Assembly (NCBI RefSeq): GCF_030272615.1
Contig: NC_081409.1
Location: 615,458,755 to 615,522,754 of the forward strand
Direction: 5' to 3'
DNA length: 64,000 nucleotides
From: Cryptomeria japonica
Taxonomy: Eukaryota; Streptophyta; Pinopsida; Cupressales; Cupressaceae
Position numbers and translations under genes: made by a program. The notes under the pieces were generated by a model that saw only the letters and a list, made by a program, of their open reading frames with translations, was not told where the DNA came from and ran no database searches. This document shows, piece after piece, positions 45,798-59,181 of this stretch. Position 1 is the first letter of the stretch; every line of letters starts with the position of its first letter.

Positions 45798-48721
45798 TGT
45801 TATCACTAAATCTTTCATCCTAGCTAAGCTTAGACTCAACTAACCTATGAAACATGGGACTACTTCTAGGTTGTCGGTACCCTATAATGAAAGTAGACCT
45901 CCAAAGAGAGTTGGTTCCCTTTGAAATTTCCTAAAAATACTGATTTTGACAGGAAAAGGGTAAAATAATTCTTTGAAAATGGAAATCTATACTAATTTGA
46001 GGTGATGCACCAAGATATTTTGTTTTTTGTTTTTAACTTGAAATGATTGGTTACAACTCAATCAACTAAAAAAGCAACCATTTTCACAACCTATTCATGC
46101 TCTATGTGGACCATAAACATTTCATATGAGGGCAACTTATTCAGTTTACATAGAGATGATATGTTCAAAGAATATTGCTTGCTGAAATAAAGTTTACATA
46201 CAACATACAACCTGATCAACACATAGAATTTCTTACCATAGATGAATTGAAACTAAAGGATTGAAATTATCACAGTAAATCTCATAAAATTTCATACAAC
46301 ATCATGAATTTGACGAGATAATATGCAGGAACAACAACTTTCTAATTGATTTTGAAGAGCCATCTAGTTACAATGCATAGAAATATTTCAAAGAACTCAA
46401 TATATTTGAGTTACAAGACAAATCCTTTTGTTGTACAGACAGGAAAGAAAGCAAGAACTCCCTGAAAATGAGTTGAAATTTGCCTTTTATTCAAAAGTTG
46501 CTCCAGTAATTTAAATTTTGAATTTCTAGCTCTCTTTGGTCTTCATGATTGAGTTGATCTGTGGTTGTGCTGGCTACTCCTCATCCTCAAAATCAGGGGC
46601 TAACTTCTTTTTAATTTTAAAATCAGTTGTTGGGGCATATGGACTTGAAATACCTCAAAAGTATGGCTCGAATTGAAGTGTAGTTGTTGATTTTACTTCC
46701 AAAATTCCCCTTGACCAATGGACAACCCATGTGGGCCTTCAAATTAGGGGTAGGATTGTTGTTAACCCTCAAAAACCTCCTCAAATCATGGGATTTCCTT
46801 TTAGCCGACCCCCTTAACTCATTTTAAAATTTGAGCTTGCATTGATGACAAATTTGAATTTGAAATTCAAATGTTGTCATCTCCTTTGGTGATATGATTT
46901 TGATCTAAGTGTTGAATTGTGCCTCCCTTTTACTATACTTCTTTTTTGGTATGTTGCTCTTTTATGCCCTTGTTTGTATGATACTTTGATAGTGAATATG
47001 ATGTATGAGTTCTTGGCTAAAGATTCATTGTGATTTAACCTATCAATCTATCCATACTGTCATGGCTACCTCTGTAATGGTTGCCTTTATATTTCATTAT
47101 CTTCCTCCTTGACCCTTTAACATTAACCTTGACAAAACTTACTGTATATGTAACTATGCTTCTTGAAGCTAAAGCTGCCCCCCTTAGTGCTCATTGGTTC
47201 ATTTATTGATGTATGAATGTACCCTTCTTATCATTGTCTTCTAGCTTTTGAATATCAAAAGATGACTGCAAAATTATTCTTTATTTGGACCCTTTCAAAA
47301 TAGTGAAGAGTTTTTAAAATCCGTGACTTGGGTTTTCACAAAAAAGTTTAGGTTTTCTTTGTTTAAATATTTTCTAATTTTTTCACAAAAATTAGAAAAA
47401 TCCAGTTTGTCATTTTTGAGATATGATTGAATCAATGTGACTGCATTTTTCTTTATCAATGGGTAATACCTTTGTTGAAACTATGCAACTTTGCTCTTTT
47501 AATGTTTTGTTTGGAAGCTTCAATATCTCTTTCTTTTAAACATGCTTCACTATCAAATGTCTTTTTGGACTGTTGTAATGATATAACTTCTCAACCATGC
47601 ACTTTGGGACTATCTTTGGCTTTGTTAGGCTTTGCCTCCTAAGACTACTTTTGGAAGCCTATTATTATTGTGATCCTCATCTTTATTGATTTGATTGCTT
47701 TTGCTCATGATAATGCAACAATGGATGGATTTTTTATTACCACTCCATTGGTTGATAACAAACTCACCTTCCTTCTTGCCTTTGAACACACTCTCTAAAC
47801 AATAATTACTCTTGTGTGAAGAACATATCATAGAAGTATGAGGAAGTTACCCTCGTAGACAGTAAAAAGAACTTAAGAACAAGCCATTATACTTATAAAA
47901 TCAGAAATCACTACTTATGTCATAATTTCTATAACCTTGAGAACATCCATTGTGACTTTAAGAAACAAAGGAATACTCCTTCATCAAATGAAGTCTCAAA
48001 AGATCAATGAAAACTCTTACCTATATGTTGTTCCATTAATGATTTGTCTCCTTTTCTATGGCTTTTGGGATTCTTTGATGACAGGCTTCAACATTTAAGA
48101 TTGACATTAGCTCAACTAGTTGTTGCTCTTCTACAAAATCCTAAGATCTATCACATGCAACTACTTATAAAAAACAAGAACTATTGTTTCCAAACTTTGT
48201 TAAACTACTGCTTATGCAAACTAGGTGCCTCAAACATGAAAAACATTGCTCTCATTTGATAGAACTACTGTTACAACATATGATTTCTGATGTCCATCAT
48301 TACAATTTGTTCTCCTGACTGAAGATTTCTCATCCTTGGCAGACATAGAAGATCAAACATGAAACTAGGGCTTTCTTCCCTTTGAAATGTATTCACTCCT
48401 TCAAACACGGGTTATGATAAAAACTTAGGAATTTTTTGAACAAAAATTAAAATCTAAAAATTCCCTCCTAGACTTGACCATGTGATTTTCCCCATGATTT
48501 TGCCTTGAAATGACTTTTACAAGGAACAAACACATAATGGAAGGAACATTTGACATTTTGAACAATAATAAGAACCCATCACAACATTTTGATGTTGTAG
48601 AGGTTAGTACAAAACCTAAAACAGAACTACAAAATACACCCCAAAACTCAAACCAAGTAGTAATTACAATTAACGGAAACCTTTAAAGGCAATTAAGACC
48701 AAAAGACTAAATTAGATAACA
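45798..48721 (-). repeat. LARD right LTR
   Basis: 2,924 bp, same ends as the left copy. The extra segment near 46400-46455 is bounded by AAGAACTC on both sides. Confidence 0.9.
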
Positions 48722-48726
48722 TATCC
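48722..48726. repeat. Target-site duplication TATCC, right
   Basis: Second copy of TATCC. Confidence 0.88.
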
Positions 48727-49747
48727 TTTAGCTAAGATTAAAAATTCTAAATATACTAATTGTAAATTCAAGAAAATATTATTGTTCACATTAATCAATA
48801 ATTTTTTTTCTCTCAGCCTTTGCAATACTAATATAATATGCTCTAGATGTTCTTTCTTGTTCTTACTTAAAAATAAAATATCGTCCAAGCAGAAAAACTC
48901 AAAACTTACCCAAATATTTCTCAACTACTTCATTCATTAACCTCATAAATATACTAGTTAATAAGTCAGCCCAAAGGACATAAACAACCACTCATATAGC
49001 CCTAAATTTACCTTAGAAGCAATCTTCCATTATCTTTTTCTCTAATTTTAAAATGGTGGTTATCATTCTTCAAATGAATCTTGGTAAAATATTCTAATTT
49101 GCTCAAACAATCATTTATTTCATTCATATTTAACAATGGAGAACCCCATTTTATGGTGTCGTGAGTCTATATACATTCTTCATTCACCATCCTTATGGGG
49201 TGAGGGTACCACAAGTACTACACATGGACTCGAATTCTCATTGATCAAACATCTCTTCAATAGCTCGTGTGCTTGTTTGTTTAGTTTTGCATTCTCTATG
49301 AGTCATTGTATACAATATTCCTTATTTATTAATTTTTTTTAAAAGATTATATCTTGTTAGTAACTTATACTCCTTATTGATAGTAATCCATATGGTATAT
49401 TATCTAATATGATGTTCTTATAATCTATCAATAATTTATTAACTACTTCAAAAGTTTTTTACCCCACATTTGTGATGCCACAAACTCCAAATATTAATAC
49501 AAAACACATTCTCATGACTTGGACCATCTAAGTACTTTCTTCCATCCACTAAATAAAATTTGGCACTACTATAGATTTTCATTTCCTTCTCCTTCAATAG
49601 TACTTGAGTATGTTTACTATTATTTTTTATGAGTATAAGTATTCTTTCTCCCATTGTGTGTAGCTTCCTATCATATTTACATGGTCTACCCAATAAAAAA
49701 TGACATAAAATACACCTATATAACATCACATAAAACTTAATTATGAT
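48722..49747 (-). pseudogene. Decayed chromovirus-like protease end and RT
   Basis: Minus strand: LLGRPCKYDRKLHTMG (49690-49640) is the post-protease motif, and LDDILFLSKNKKEHLEHII, then VLQRLREKKLLINV, then LVYLEFLILAKG (48900-48722) is the RT palm and after. The YLDD box reads CLDD. The protein continues across both bordering insertions. Many stops in between. Confidence 0.75.
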
Positions 49748-49752
49748 ATGTA
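49748..49752. repeat. Target-site duplication GTACC, left
   Basis: GTACC precedes the LTR and recurs at 56404-56408. Confidence 0.9.
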
Positions 49753-50988
49753 CCTATAGCGTCATAAAATTGCGACCTTGTAATTTTCAACCACATTTGG
49801 GTCTTCACATTGGCAAATCGAATCCCTAAGCTTGATTGGAGACTTGAGACATGCTCACACTGCTTGAAGCTTGCATCTCCTCGCACCCCGCACTCTCCCA
49901 TGTTGCTTCTTGTCCTCAATTAGGGCAGGACAGGGGCGTGGCACCCCTGTACCCCCTAGGATAGTGGTGTGGCACCCCTGTTCTTGCCCTATTTTGGGCC
50001 CCCTCTGCATTTATCCTTCATTGGGCTTTGCATTTGGAAAGTGGGAAAAGTTTCCCTATGTCGGCCTATGACGAAAAATCAGTCAATTAACCCTAATTGA
50101 TGAATATATAAGATGCATTTTCTCTCTCATTTGTATAAGTCGGGAAGTTCAATAAGATGATACATGAAGAGGAAATTGCAATCCTAAGTGAAATCAAGCA
50201 TTCAAGTGTCCATTCAAGCATCCATTGAGCATCTCAAGTCTCCTTTCAAGGCTAGGTGTTGTATTCAAGTCAAGGATTCAACCATTGAAGAGGATATATC
50301 TTTCATCATTCAATTCCACACAAGCAACTCTATCTACATTTCAATTGCATCCTCCCTTGAGGTAAATTCTATTTCAGTCTTTCATTTACATTTACTTGCA
50401 AGTACTACTTTTCATCATTTGGTTAATTCTAAAACTAGGGTTTGACCTGAAGGCAAACCCCCAATCCCAACCCCTTTTCCTCTCTTTATGTGTGTAGGTT
50501 GCTGGTGCGCAGTTGTATTTGCAAATTTGGACTTCATTTTTAGAGGCAAAAACCCCATTTTTGGCCCGCGGATTTTTCGGAGGACCGTGTGCACTTTCAA
50601 CACGGTCTCGACAACTTTCGCTCAAATTTGCAGGGGAGATTCGCCTCGACATTTTACTGCCAATTCCAAGTGCATAGCTTCATCTCGCATTCCTATCTTA
50701 AGTTATAGTCATTTCTTTGTCTCTTTTACACTTAGTCTTAAATCACATAATCCAACCTTTTACATTCTAAAAGAGGGGTTACTTTTACTTTCCAAATCCA
50801 TTGTCAATTCACTTAGCATTTAAATATCTTCCTATTGAGATTGGATCTAGTGAATTCTCCCCCCACTTTTAAATGTAATGTGCGTGAAAAGGTTAAGGAG
50901 AATCTTTTGTGAAACTTTCACTCCTTCTCTTGAGGAGAGAAAAGCTTTCCTCTTGATTTCTTCATCACCCTCTTTCACCACCATTACA
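49753..50988 (+). repeat. 5' LTR of gag-only Tat-like element
   Basis: 1,236 bp; the start TGTAGC has become TATAGC, the end is CCATTACA. It contains a 31-base near-duplication of GTGGCACCCCTGT at 49936-49982 absent from the 3' LTR, and the dyad GGACCGTGTGCACTTTCAAC...ACGGTC (50581-50610). Confidence 0.92.
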
Positions 50989-50991
50989 TTT

Positions 50992-51009
50992 TGGTGAATC
51001 CGACATCTT
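50992..51009 (+). promoter_or_regulatory. Primer-binding site
   Basis: TGGTGAATCCGACATCTT, three bases after the 5' LTR. Its first half matches the PBS of the 27299-40098 Tat element. Confidence 0.75.
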
Positions 51010-52143
51010 ACATGCTTGGCATTACAAATCATTGCATAATTTTCATTTACAAGTTTAATTTTCCTACAAATTTACAAAACTTAGTGGTTAATTCAATCAA
51101 AACCCTAGTTTTCAAAAATTGGAATTGAACTTGTGTCTTGTAAAAAAATGTTATTTATTGTTTTAGATCTGAAAATTTCTTTGCTTGAAAAATTCAATTT
51201 CATCATTGTCTTGTTCAATTTTCAAATTCAAATTTACAAAATTAAGCGGTTAGTTGTCAAAACCCTAATTTTCAAAAATCAACTTGAACTTGTGCAAAAA
51301 TTGAATTTGCATTTAATTTTCAGATTTAGGATTGTTTTTAGATTTGTCTTCTTGTTTAAAATTCAAATTTTCAATTTCACTCCCTTTTCCAAATTTCAAA
51401 ATTTTAAAATTCAGTGTTTAGGTCCTAAAACCCTAATTTTCAAAATTAATTGGATTTTGTGCAAATTTCAATCAATTTTAGTTTTTTAAACATTATTTAA
51501 GGTAGCCTTATCCATTAGGTTTGACCTTTTTCAAATTTGCACTTCAATTTCTTGTATTTTTTCAAAACCCTAATAGGGTCCTATTTTTAAATTCAAACCT
51601 TAATTTCGCCTATCTAAACTTCGTAGAATCAACCAATTTTGGGGGGTTAGCTTTAAAATCATTGTAACTTTCATCTCTGAAAAAAATTTCGAAAAAGTTG
51701 GGAGGACTGTGTGCACTTTCAACATGGTCCCTGGCTTTTTTTCTGAAATTTCAAGAGGCTGTTATGACTATATTTAATTGTTTAAATCCAAAAAATTGGC
51801 TGAATTTCTCGAATTTTTCTCTCTCTAAAATAAAAAATATTTCTCAATTTCAATATCACAACTTCCAAGGAAAAATTAGAAATTAAGTGGTTAATTATAA
51901 TTTGCCCTGATTATAAAAATTCAAATTTTGACAAATTTAATTTTGAAATTAAGTGGTATTCTTTTGGCCTTAATTTGTAAAGCTCAATTTCTTAATTTAT
52001 TTTGGAAATTGTGGCATTTCTCCTTTCAACAAAGTTCAAATTGTGTAATCATAATTTCCTTGAATTTTACATTATTCGATTTTACAAACTTTGTTCTTAA
52101 AATTCAAATTTCAAATTTCAAATTCAAATTTTCCCTCTAGTGC
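51010..52143 (+). other. Leader of gag-only element
   Basis: AT-rich, dense in AAATTC/TTCAAATTT words, with short chance frames only. A second degenerate copy of the LTR dyad (GGACTGTGTGCACTTTCAAC...ATGGTCC) lies at 51703-51730. Confidence 0.5.
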
Positions 52144-53748
52144 ATGAGTTTTACCACTATTAGTCCTACCTACACTATCCCTGTTAGACGAAGCATTAGA
52201 ATTAAGGATTCCCAAGGTTTAATTACCAAGGAGATGGAGCCTAATTTGGGTGACTTCTTCAATGAGGATAATGTTAATTCCTCCCATCCTAATAACATCT
52301 TGATTTATCCAATTGATGATTCCAATGATGAAGAAAAAGATATGACTAGAGTATCTATTGATCAACTTTCAACAATGGATGTCCCAAGAATATCCTAATA
52401 GTGAATCTCTTCCATTAATTGAAGGTCTCAAGTGCATGATTCAAAGTGATAAGAATGGAATTGATATATTGTGCGGCATTGCTCATATTGTTGATTCTAA
52501 TGTTATGCCTATAAAGAGTTGTGTTGAGAACTTAGGTTATTCACAACCTTCTACACAAATCAATCATTCTATTCCTTTGACCACTCCAATGGCTAGTATT
52601 CCTACTTTCACTTCAAACATCATGGCTACGTCAACTCAACATGTCTTACCTACAACAATTAGTCATGGGGGAAATCCCTCTTCTTCAATACACTCTTCAT
52701 CCTTACCCATGCCTTCAATAAGTATTCCCCTTGCCTCTCACCCGATCAATGTGACACAAGGGGGCAATTCATCCAATCATTCTATTCCTCCATTTAGTGT
52801 CCCATTTCCTACTCAATCATCTCGTATGCCTACTTACCATAGTGTTCCTCCACCTTATTCTCAATCAATGTCTTCTTTCAACAACATCACACCACCTTCT
52901 CAATCAGAAATGTCTAATATGAATTCTTCAACTGAAGTGACCATTAATAATCTTGCTCAAACTGTGTCATCATTACAGCAACAAATCGCTTCCATGAGTC
53001 AATCCAAGTTTAGTGTGCCCACGTTCGATGCTGTGAGCCCACTTTCTCTTGATATTGTTAGAGTCGTCCCTCCTAAACATGTTGAAGTCCCTCAATTGGA
53101 ACTCTATAATGGAAAAGGTGATCCTTTAACACATACCAAGACATTCCAAACTTTGTGTACTAACTTTTCTTATGGTCAAAGTTTGCTTGCAAAATTGTTT
53201 GCTAGAACATTGAGAGATAAGGCTTTACAATGGTATTTCTCTTTGCCTTCCTATTCTATTACTTATTTTCAACAATTAGCAAATGTTTTTATTCAACAAT
53301 TTCAAAACAACATACGTCCTAAAATCACTTTGACTGATTTAATGCATTGTAAACAAGGTGTTAAAGAAAAAGTAACTGATTTCATTGGTAGATATAAGCA
53401 TTTGTGTTCTCAAATTTCTTTTCAAGTGCCTGATAATGATATTCAAATAATTTTCATTTCTAATTTTCAAAAATATATTAGAGACAAACTTCTCCTTTCT
53501 GAGTTTACTTCCTTTCCGCAGTTGTGTTCAACACTTCACAATTATCAAATGACTGTGAGTAAACTGGAGTAATCCACTCAAATGGCTCTGAGTGATAAGG
53601 GTGACAATGCTCAAAAACCATTTGAGAAGTTCAAACCAAGAAAAGGATTCATCAAATTCAATGACAACATCAACAACAACAATCTGAATGCTACAACAAG
53701 TGTGCTTCCTATTTCATATTATTCAAAAGAGAAAGACAATTTACTACT
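52144..53748 (+). pseudogene. Retrotransposon gag
   Basis: ATG 52144 opens the frame, which shifts near 52360 and then runs to 53572 and, past one TAA, to about 53750. The N-terminal half is Ser/Pro-rich low complexity. The capsid (Retrotrans_gag) is at about 53075-53570: VPQLELYNGKGDPLTHTKTF, then LFARTLRDKALQWYFSLP, FIQQF, and HCKQGVKEKVTDFIGRYK. Good match to Ty3/gypsy gag. Decayed but readable. Confidence 0.88.
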
Positions 53749-54537
53749 TTGAATGAATCTTTACATAGCATTATGTCTCAGTTGTTACAAATAAATGTTA
53801 TTAAACTTCCTCCAATAAAACTAGTTGACCTTTCTAAGGATTCCTCACCCTACTTTGATAATAATTCTTTTTGTCAATTTCAAAGTCAACCAAGTCATGA
53901 CACTGAGAAATGTTTTGCATTGAAAAGTAAGATTCGAGATTTGATTGATAATAATACTATATTTGTGGTAGGTGTGAATGATAAGGGAAACAAATCAATA
54001 GCCCCTCCTAATCAAAATCTTAAGATTTTTACTAATCCTTTACCTTCTCATACCTCTAACATGATTGAGCCTGAACATACCTCTTTCTATCCTTCTAATG
54101 TGACTACCACGGTTCAAAATTTGGTGAATATGGTCGAGAAACAAATCAAACCTAAGGACTTATGTATCACATTTAACCCTATTAAGACCATTAGAGCACC
54201 TGATGTACCTCTATACATAGTTGCAAAGATTCAATAAATGCCTTGTCGTGGTGTGCTTATCGATCCCTCTTGCATGATTAATGTCATCACTGAGGAGTAT
54301 CTTTTCACTTTACGTTTGCATAAACCAATCTATGATGACACTAATGTGGTTGTTAAGTTATTTGATGGATTCTCTTGTCCTACCATTGGTTCTATCACAC
54401 TTCCTATTGATATTCACACTAAAACTATGGATGTCAACTTTGTTGTCATTCCTTCTTCTGAGCAATTCTGTGTGAATTTGGGCTATACTTGGCTATCTTC
54501 CATGAAGGCCATTGCTTCTCCAATCCATAATTGTTAA
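53749..54537 (+). pseudogene. Nucleocapsid remnant and damaged protease
   Basis: CQFQSQPSHDTEKCFALK (about 53870-53925) is the C-x-F-x(4)-[GS]-H-x(4)-C knuckle variant of Tat gag. After a TAA at 54235-54237 the frame continues with the retropepsin, where the active site reads VLIDPSCMINVI in place of a D-[TSG]-G-S type core, and NLGYTWL in place of LLGRPW. Ends at 54537. The changes at the active site imply loss of protease activity. Confidence 0.8.
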
Positions 54538-54726
54538 AAATTTCCCCACAATGGAGAAATCATAACTGTTAACCAAAGTTTATTTCGACTAGTCGAAAGA
54601 AGCCCAGGTGTTCCTATTGATTTGTTTTGACCCTGAGGAAAGTGAAACTACCTCATCTTTTGTTTTTTGTGTTCATTATCCTTGGGTTTATTTCTTGATT
54701 GGGGGGCTAAATCCTTGCGATAACGT

Positions 54727-54830
<104 letters not shown>

Positions 54831-55182
54831 GTGTATCCTACCTTAAGAAATCGCTCCTAATAAGGTGTTCACGGTCGCTTTAACATGGGGGCATACACTC
54901 CACTCATGTTTTCCTTCTTAATACTCAAAGTTACTTAGTGAACTTGGCTTTGCTTTGTACTTTTTGGTATCCCTTCCTTTCATGACTCATGGTGAGGGGA
55001 ACCTTACTACTTGCAGTCATGGTTCTCTCTCTTGATCTTCCCTTTTACTTTGTCAATCGATGTCGTAAGATCCTTAGTACACTAAGGGCTTGGTCTATCT
55101 TGCCTCCTTGATGCGGTGAAAGTCTTTCAATCTTGTTTCCTTGTACTTTACCAGTAGTATTGGCGTACACTTATATTCCCGC

Positions 55183-55198
55183 TAAAGTGGGGGCTAAA
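55183..55198 (+). promoter_or_regulatory. Polypurine tract
   Basis: TAAAGTGGGGGCTAAA right before the 3' LTR, the same tract as in the large Tat element. Confidence 0.92.
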
Positions 55199-56403
55199 TG
55201 TAGCATCATAAAATTGTGACCTTGAAATTTTCAACCACATTTGGGTCTTCACATTGGCAAATTGAATCCCTCAACCTGACTAGAGATCCAAGACATGCTC
55301 ACACTGCTTGAAGCTTGCATCTCCTCGCACCTTGCACTCTCCTATGCTATTTCCTATCCTGAATTAGGGCAGGACAAGGGCGTGGCACCCCTTTCCTTGC
55401 CCTATTTTGGGCCCCCTCTGCATTTATCCTTCATTCGGATTTGCATTTGGAAAGCAAGAAAAGTTTCCCTATGTCGACCTATGATGAAAAATCAATCAAT
55501 TAACCCTAATTGACAAATATATAAGATTCATTTTCTCTCTCATTTGCATAAGTCAAGAAGCTCAATAAGATAGATACATGAAGAGGAAATTGCGATCCTA
55601 AGTGAAATCAAGCATTCAAGTGTCCATTCAACCATCCATTGAGCATCTCAAGTCTCCTTTCAAGGCTAGGTGTTGCATTCAAGTCAAGAATTCAACCATT
55701 GAAGAGGAGATCTCTTTCATCATTCAATTCCACATAAGAAACTCTATCTACATTTCAATTGCATCCTCCCTTGAGGTAAATTCTATTTCAGTCTTTCATT
55801 TACATTTACTTGCAAGTACTACTTTTCATCATTTGGTTAATTCCAAAACTGGGGTTTGACCTGAAGGCAAACCCCCAATCCCAACCCCTTTTCCTCTCTT
55901 TTATGTGTGTAGGTTGCAAGTGCATAGTTGTATTTGTAGATTTGGACTTCATTTTCAGAGGCAGAAAAACCCTTTTCGACGCTTGGATTTTTTGGAGGAC
56001 CGTGTGCACTTTCAACATGGTCCTGATAACTTTCGCTCTAATTTGCAGGGGAGCTTCGTCTCGACATTTTACTGCCAATTCTAGGTGCACAGCTTCATCC
56101 TGCATTCCTATCTCAAGTTACAGTCATTTCTTTGTCTCATTTACACTTAGTCTTAAATCACATAATCCAACCTTTTACATTCTAAAAGAGGGGTTACTTT
56201 TACTTTCCAAATTCATTGTCAATTCACTTAGCATTTAAATCTCTTCCTATTGAGATTGGATCTAGTGAATTCCTCCCCCTATTTTAAATGTAATGTGCAT
56301 GAAAAGGTTAAGGAGAATCTTTTGTGAAACTTTCACTCCTTCTCTTGAGGAGAGAAAATCCTTCCTCTTGATTTCTTCATCACCCTCTTTCACCACCATT
56401 ACA
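55199..56403 (+). repeat. 3' LTR of gag-only Tat-like element
   Basis: 1,205 bp, TGTAGCATCATAAAATTG to CACCACCATTACA. Confidence 0.93.
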
Positions 56404-56408
56404 GTACC
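56404..56408. repeat. Target-site duplication GTACC, right
   Basis: Second copy of GTACC. Confidence 0.9.
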
Positions 56409-57100
56409 TATGTTGAATTTGACCAAACATTATTCGCTTACTGAAACTTCATGTTATTTCTACAACCAAGCAAATTTTACATGGACTATAATGTTCTAAG
56501 TCTTCAATTTTAACTTGTCAATCATTTCTTCTAAAACCAAATTATTTACACTACCACTACCATTGATGAGTTTACAATTTCTAACTTCAATCTTACGTAT
56601 CATTTTATACAAAATTTTCAAGTTTATTTCAATTATTCTTCATTCATAACAGATATTCTCAAGGAAGATCTCATCATGACTAATATGTTGTTCTTGTGAA
56701 ACCTTTAAGTCTTTTAGTCATGCTTACTTGACAAGTTGTGAACATTTAAAATGTTGTATGACATTTATCTTAACATTGAAAATAAGTTCCATGGAGATAT
56801 CCTCCATCACTCCTACCATATCTTTCTTTACCCCTTTGGTATCCATCTGTTCTATCATTGTGGTATGAACGAGTACCTTCTTTGTTGATGTAGTAAGTAT
56901 TATCGCATCCTCCTTTGTTGCAATATGAATTATTTTCATTGTGGATTTTGTTGTTACTTTTTCTTTATTCCACATATTCACTATAGGGTCTTCTATTATC
57001 AAATTGGGACCTATTTCTTTAGATTCTTCCTTCTCTTCCTCTTTGTTAGTTATTCCTATCTTCAAACAATTTATTTAATTTATTTTATATTGTTAGGGCC
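56409..57100 (-). pseudogene. Decayed chromovirus-like gag tail and protease
   Basis: On the minus strand 56600-56409 gives INGSGSVNNLVLEEMIDKLK (protease core, normally I-D-x-G-[SC]) and continues into the LLGRP motif at 49690 once the gag-only element is set aside. 57065-56724 is a Lys/Asn/Gly/Arg-rich block as in a gag tail. Confidence 0.55.
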
Positions 57101-58130
57101 AACTAATATTCTTCCTTGACCATTTAGGTATTTAATATACTCAACTCTTGATATTATCCTCTCAAACCATTGATGGCATTCCTACCTTCTCTAGACCTTC
57201 ATCACGGTGACATGTTGTGCTTATGAGCTTATAGTAATATTTAATATAGTCCATTGTATCATATCATAGGAATGAACTTAGATTTAATTTTTTTTACCAT
57301 TCCATTCTTTTTTCCATTGTTATTTTTACTCTTTATAATTAATTGTAACTAAATTTGTTTCCAACACATGACAACACAACCCTTCAACTTAGTCTTAGAA
57401 AACTTTATCATATCCAAGTAGTCAATCTATTAATTCTCAAATTGTCATTCCAGATCAGTTATCCAATGCATTAATTTTATTTAGAATTTAAACTATTGGA
57501 GTAATTTGTGATATCTACTCTTCCTATCAAAATCAATATATATATTTCAACATGAAATTTCTTCTTTATCATCATATTTGCTTCTAGTTGCTCAACTAGC
57601 TATAGTCTATTGTTCTTCATCACTCTCATTAGCTCTAGGGTTAGAACCCCTTCCACAATATTCTTCAAAGGAATCCATTCAAATCTAAACTTTTGTTGAC
57701 ATATTCAATATCTTATTAATGCACACAACATATAGGATCCTCTAAATGCTCTTCTTGGTGACATTTTTTGGATTAAATACAAACTATCTCAAAGTCGATA
57801 GTATATCCATAATCACTCATGAAAACCACCTCACAATCAAGTCTTTATTTATATGCTTCTTGTAGACTACCTCAAATTATATGACATATTTATGAGTAAA
57901 GAAATAGGATTTCAAAAAAAAAATCTTTGATATTGATATAGTCATAGATGGAAGACCTAAAGAAGGATTATCTAACTGTGTAACTAAAAGAATAAAAACC
58001 CACTAAAACTTAATGAAAAGGTCATGACACTAATGTGATCCTCATTGATTAATAGTCACAATTGAATTGTGATCTACCACAAGGAGGCCTCAACCTTTAA
58101 GACATGTCCATAAATTGCTACATGTCACTG
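57101..58130. other. Decayed sequence, possible LTR remnant at its end
   Basis: No open frame. It may be the remaining gag and leader of the chromovirus-like element. 57970-58115 matches 23130-23310. Confidence 0.4.
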
Positions 58131-59180
58131 TAGTGTCATAAATTACTTACCCTTGGAATTTCAACTATGTTTTGTGTGCACATTGGTGTTCATTTCCTTA
58201 GCATTTGTGTAGTCATTTCAACCCATGCATTAACATTTTTCCTTCTCAATGTGCTTAGCCTCCTATCTATTGCTAACCTGTTTATGTTGCTTTTGTGTTA
58301 GCCCTATATTTTTCTTGTTTGTCATCAAATTATAGCATAAATTGTCTAGAAAATAATGCTTAGCATGTGTGTTCATGCATAGCACTAGTGTCATGTTATG
58401 CAATTTTGGTCTTATGCCATAATTGCAGATTATTGAGTCAATTTGCTATTTCAAGCTTGCAAAGGAAGCACCCTCATGCCTTAAAATGTAAAATTCTAAG
58501 TCATTTATTTGAATTGTTAGGTGAAAAGGGGTATGATATTTTAAGTTCATAAGTTGTCTTTTCTTTGAAATATCAAAAGTGAGCTTAATTCCTCATTTTA
58601 TCAATTGTAAAGTTTTGAAAGGGATTTGTTAGGGACCACGTGGTCCTTGGGAAATGTTTTGTTTTTTAACAAAGAAATCAGCTTTGTATTTTGGAGGGAG
58701 TTGCCAGAAAGCATTTCTTACCAAACATGTTGATCAAGGTGGCCAAAATCAAGATTAACTTATGTTAAAGTTGAAAATCTTGGGTTCACAGGTAGAGGAC
58801 TAGACTTTTGGGAAAAGAAGACCCTAGTATTCTTTAAATTAGTTTTGTAAGCTCCAGATGAAGTTGTAGTGGTGGCTCCTAATAAGGGTAATACTAAGGA
58901 ACTTTTCATTACCAACTGCAAATAAAAAGGATCACGGTGCATTGCATGAGCAGAGAGTAACGGATATGTGGTTGCAACACTTAATCACATGTGTTGAAAG
59001 GATTTAAGAAGTTTTCTAGGTGTAATCTCCTTGCACTTTCATGGTTTTGTTGTTTGTCTTTCATTTTTGAAAAATGTGTTCTTATATGAGAATGTCTCAT
59101 TTAGTACAAAATTTTCATAAGGTCCTATGCTATATTGTTTTATGAATGGTTCTTTCTTTTATTTGTTTTCCCCTTATTCA
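58131..59180 (+). repeat. Degenerate Tat-type LTR fragment
   Basis: TGTAGTGTCATAAATTACTT followed by TTCAAC and CACATTGG repeats the start pattern of the 49753 and 55199 LTRs. The right end is not defined. It includes the palindrome GGACCACGTGGTCC at 58633-58646. Confidence 0.5.
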
Positions 59181-59181
59181 G

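Larger units (their letters stand above)
40583..48721 (-). mobile_element. Large LTR-retrotransposon derivative (LARD-like)
   Basis: Two long direct repeats, 40583-43453 (2,871 bp) and 45798-48721 (2,924 bp), both start TGTTATCACT and end TAGATAACA, flanked by TATCC. The 2.3-kb interior has no pol. A minus-strand gag-like remnant and a TGG-type PBS next to the right repeat suggest minus orientation. The LTRs differ at about 8% of sites in the stretches I compared by eye, so this insertion is older than the Tat element. Inserted into RT of the chromovirus-like element. Confidence 0.88.

Noticed and set aside
52144-54537. Possible complete gag-pol
   Set aside because: Reading stops after the protease; the next 660 bases before the 3' LTR have no RT, RNase H or integrase.
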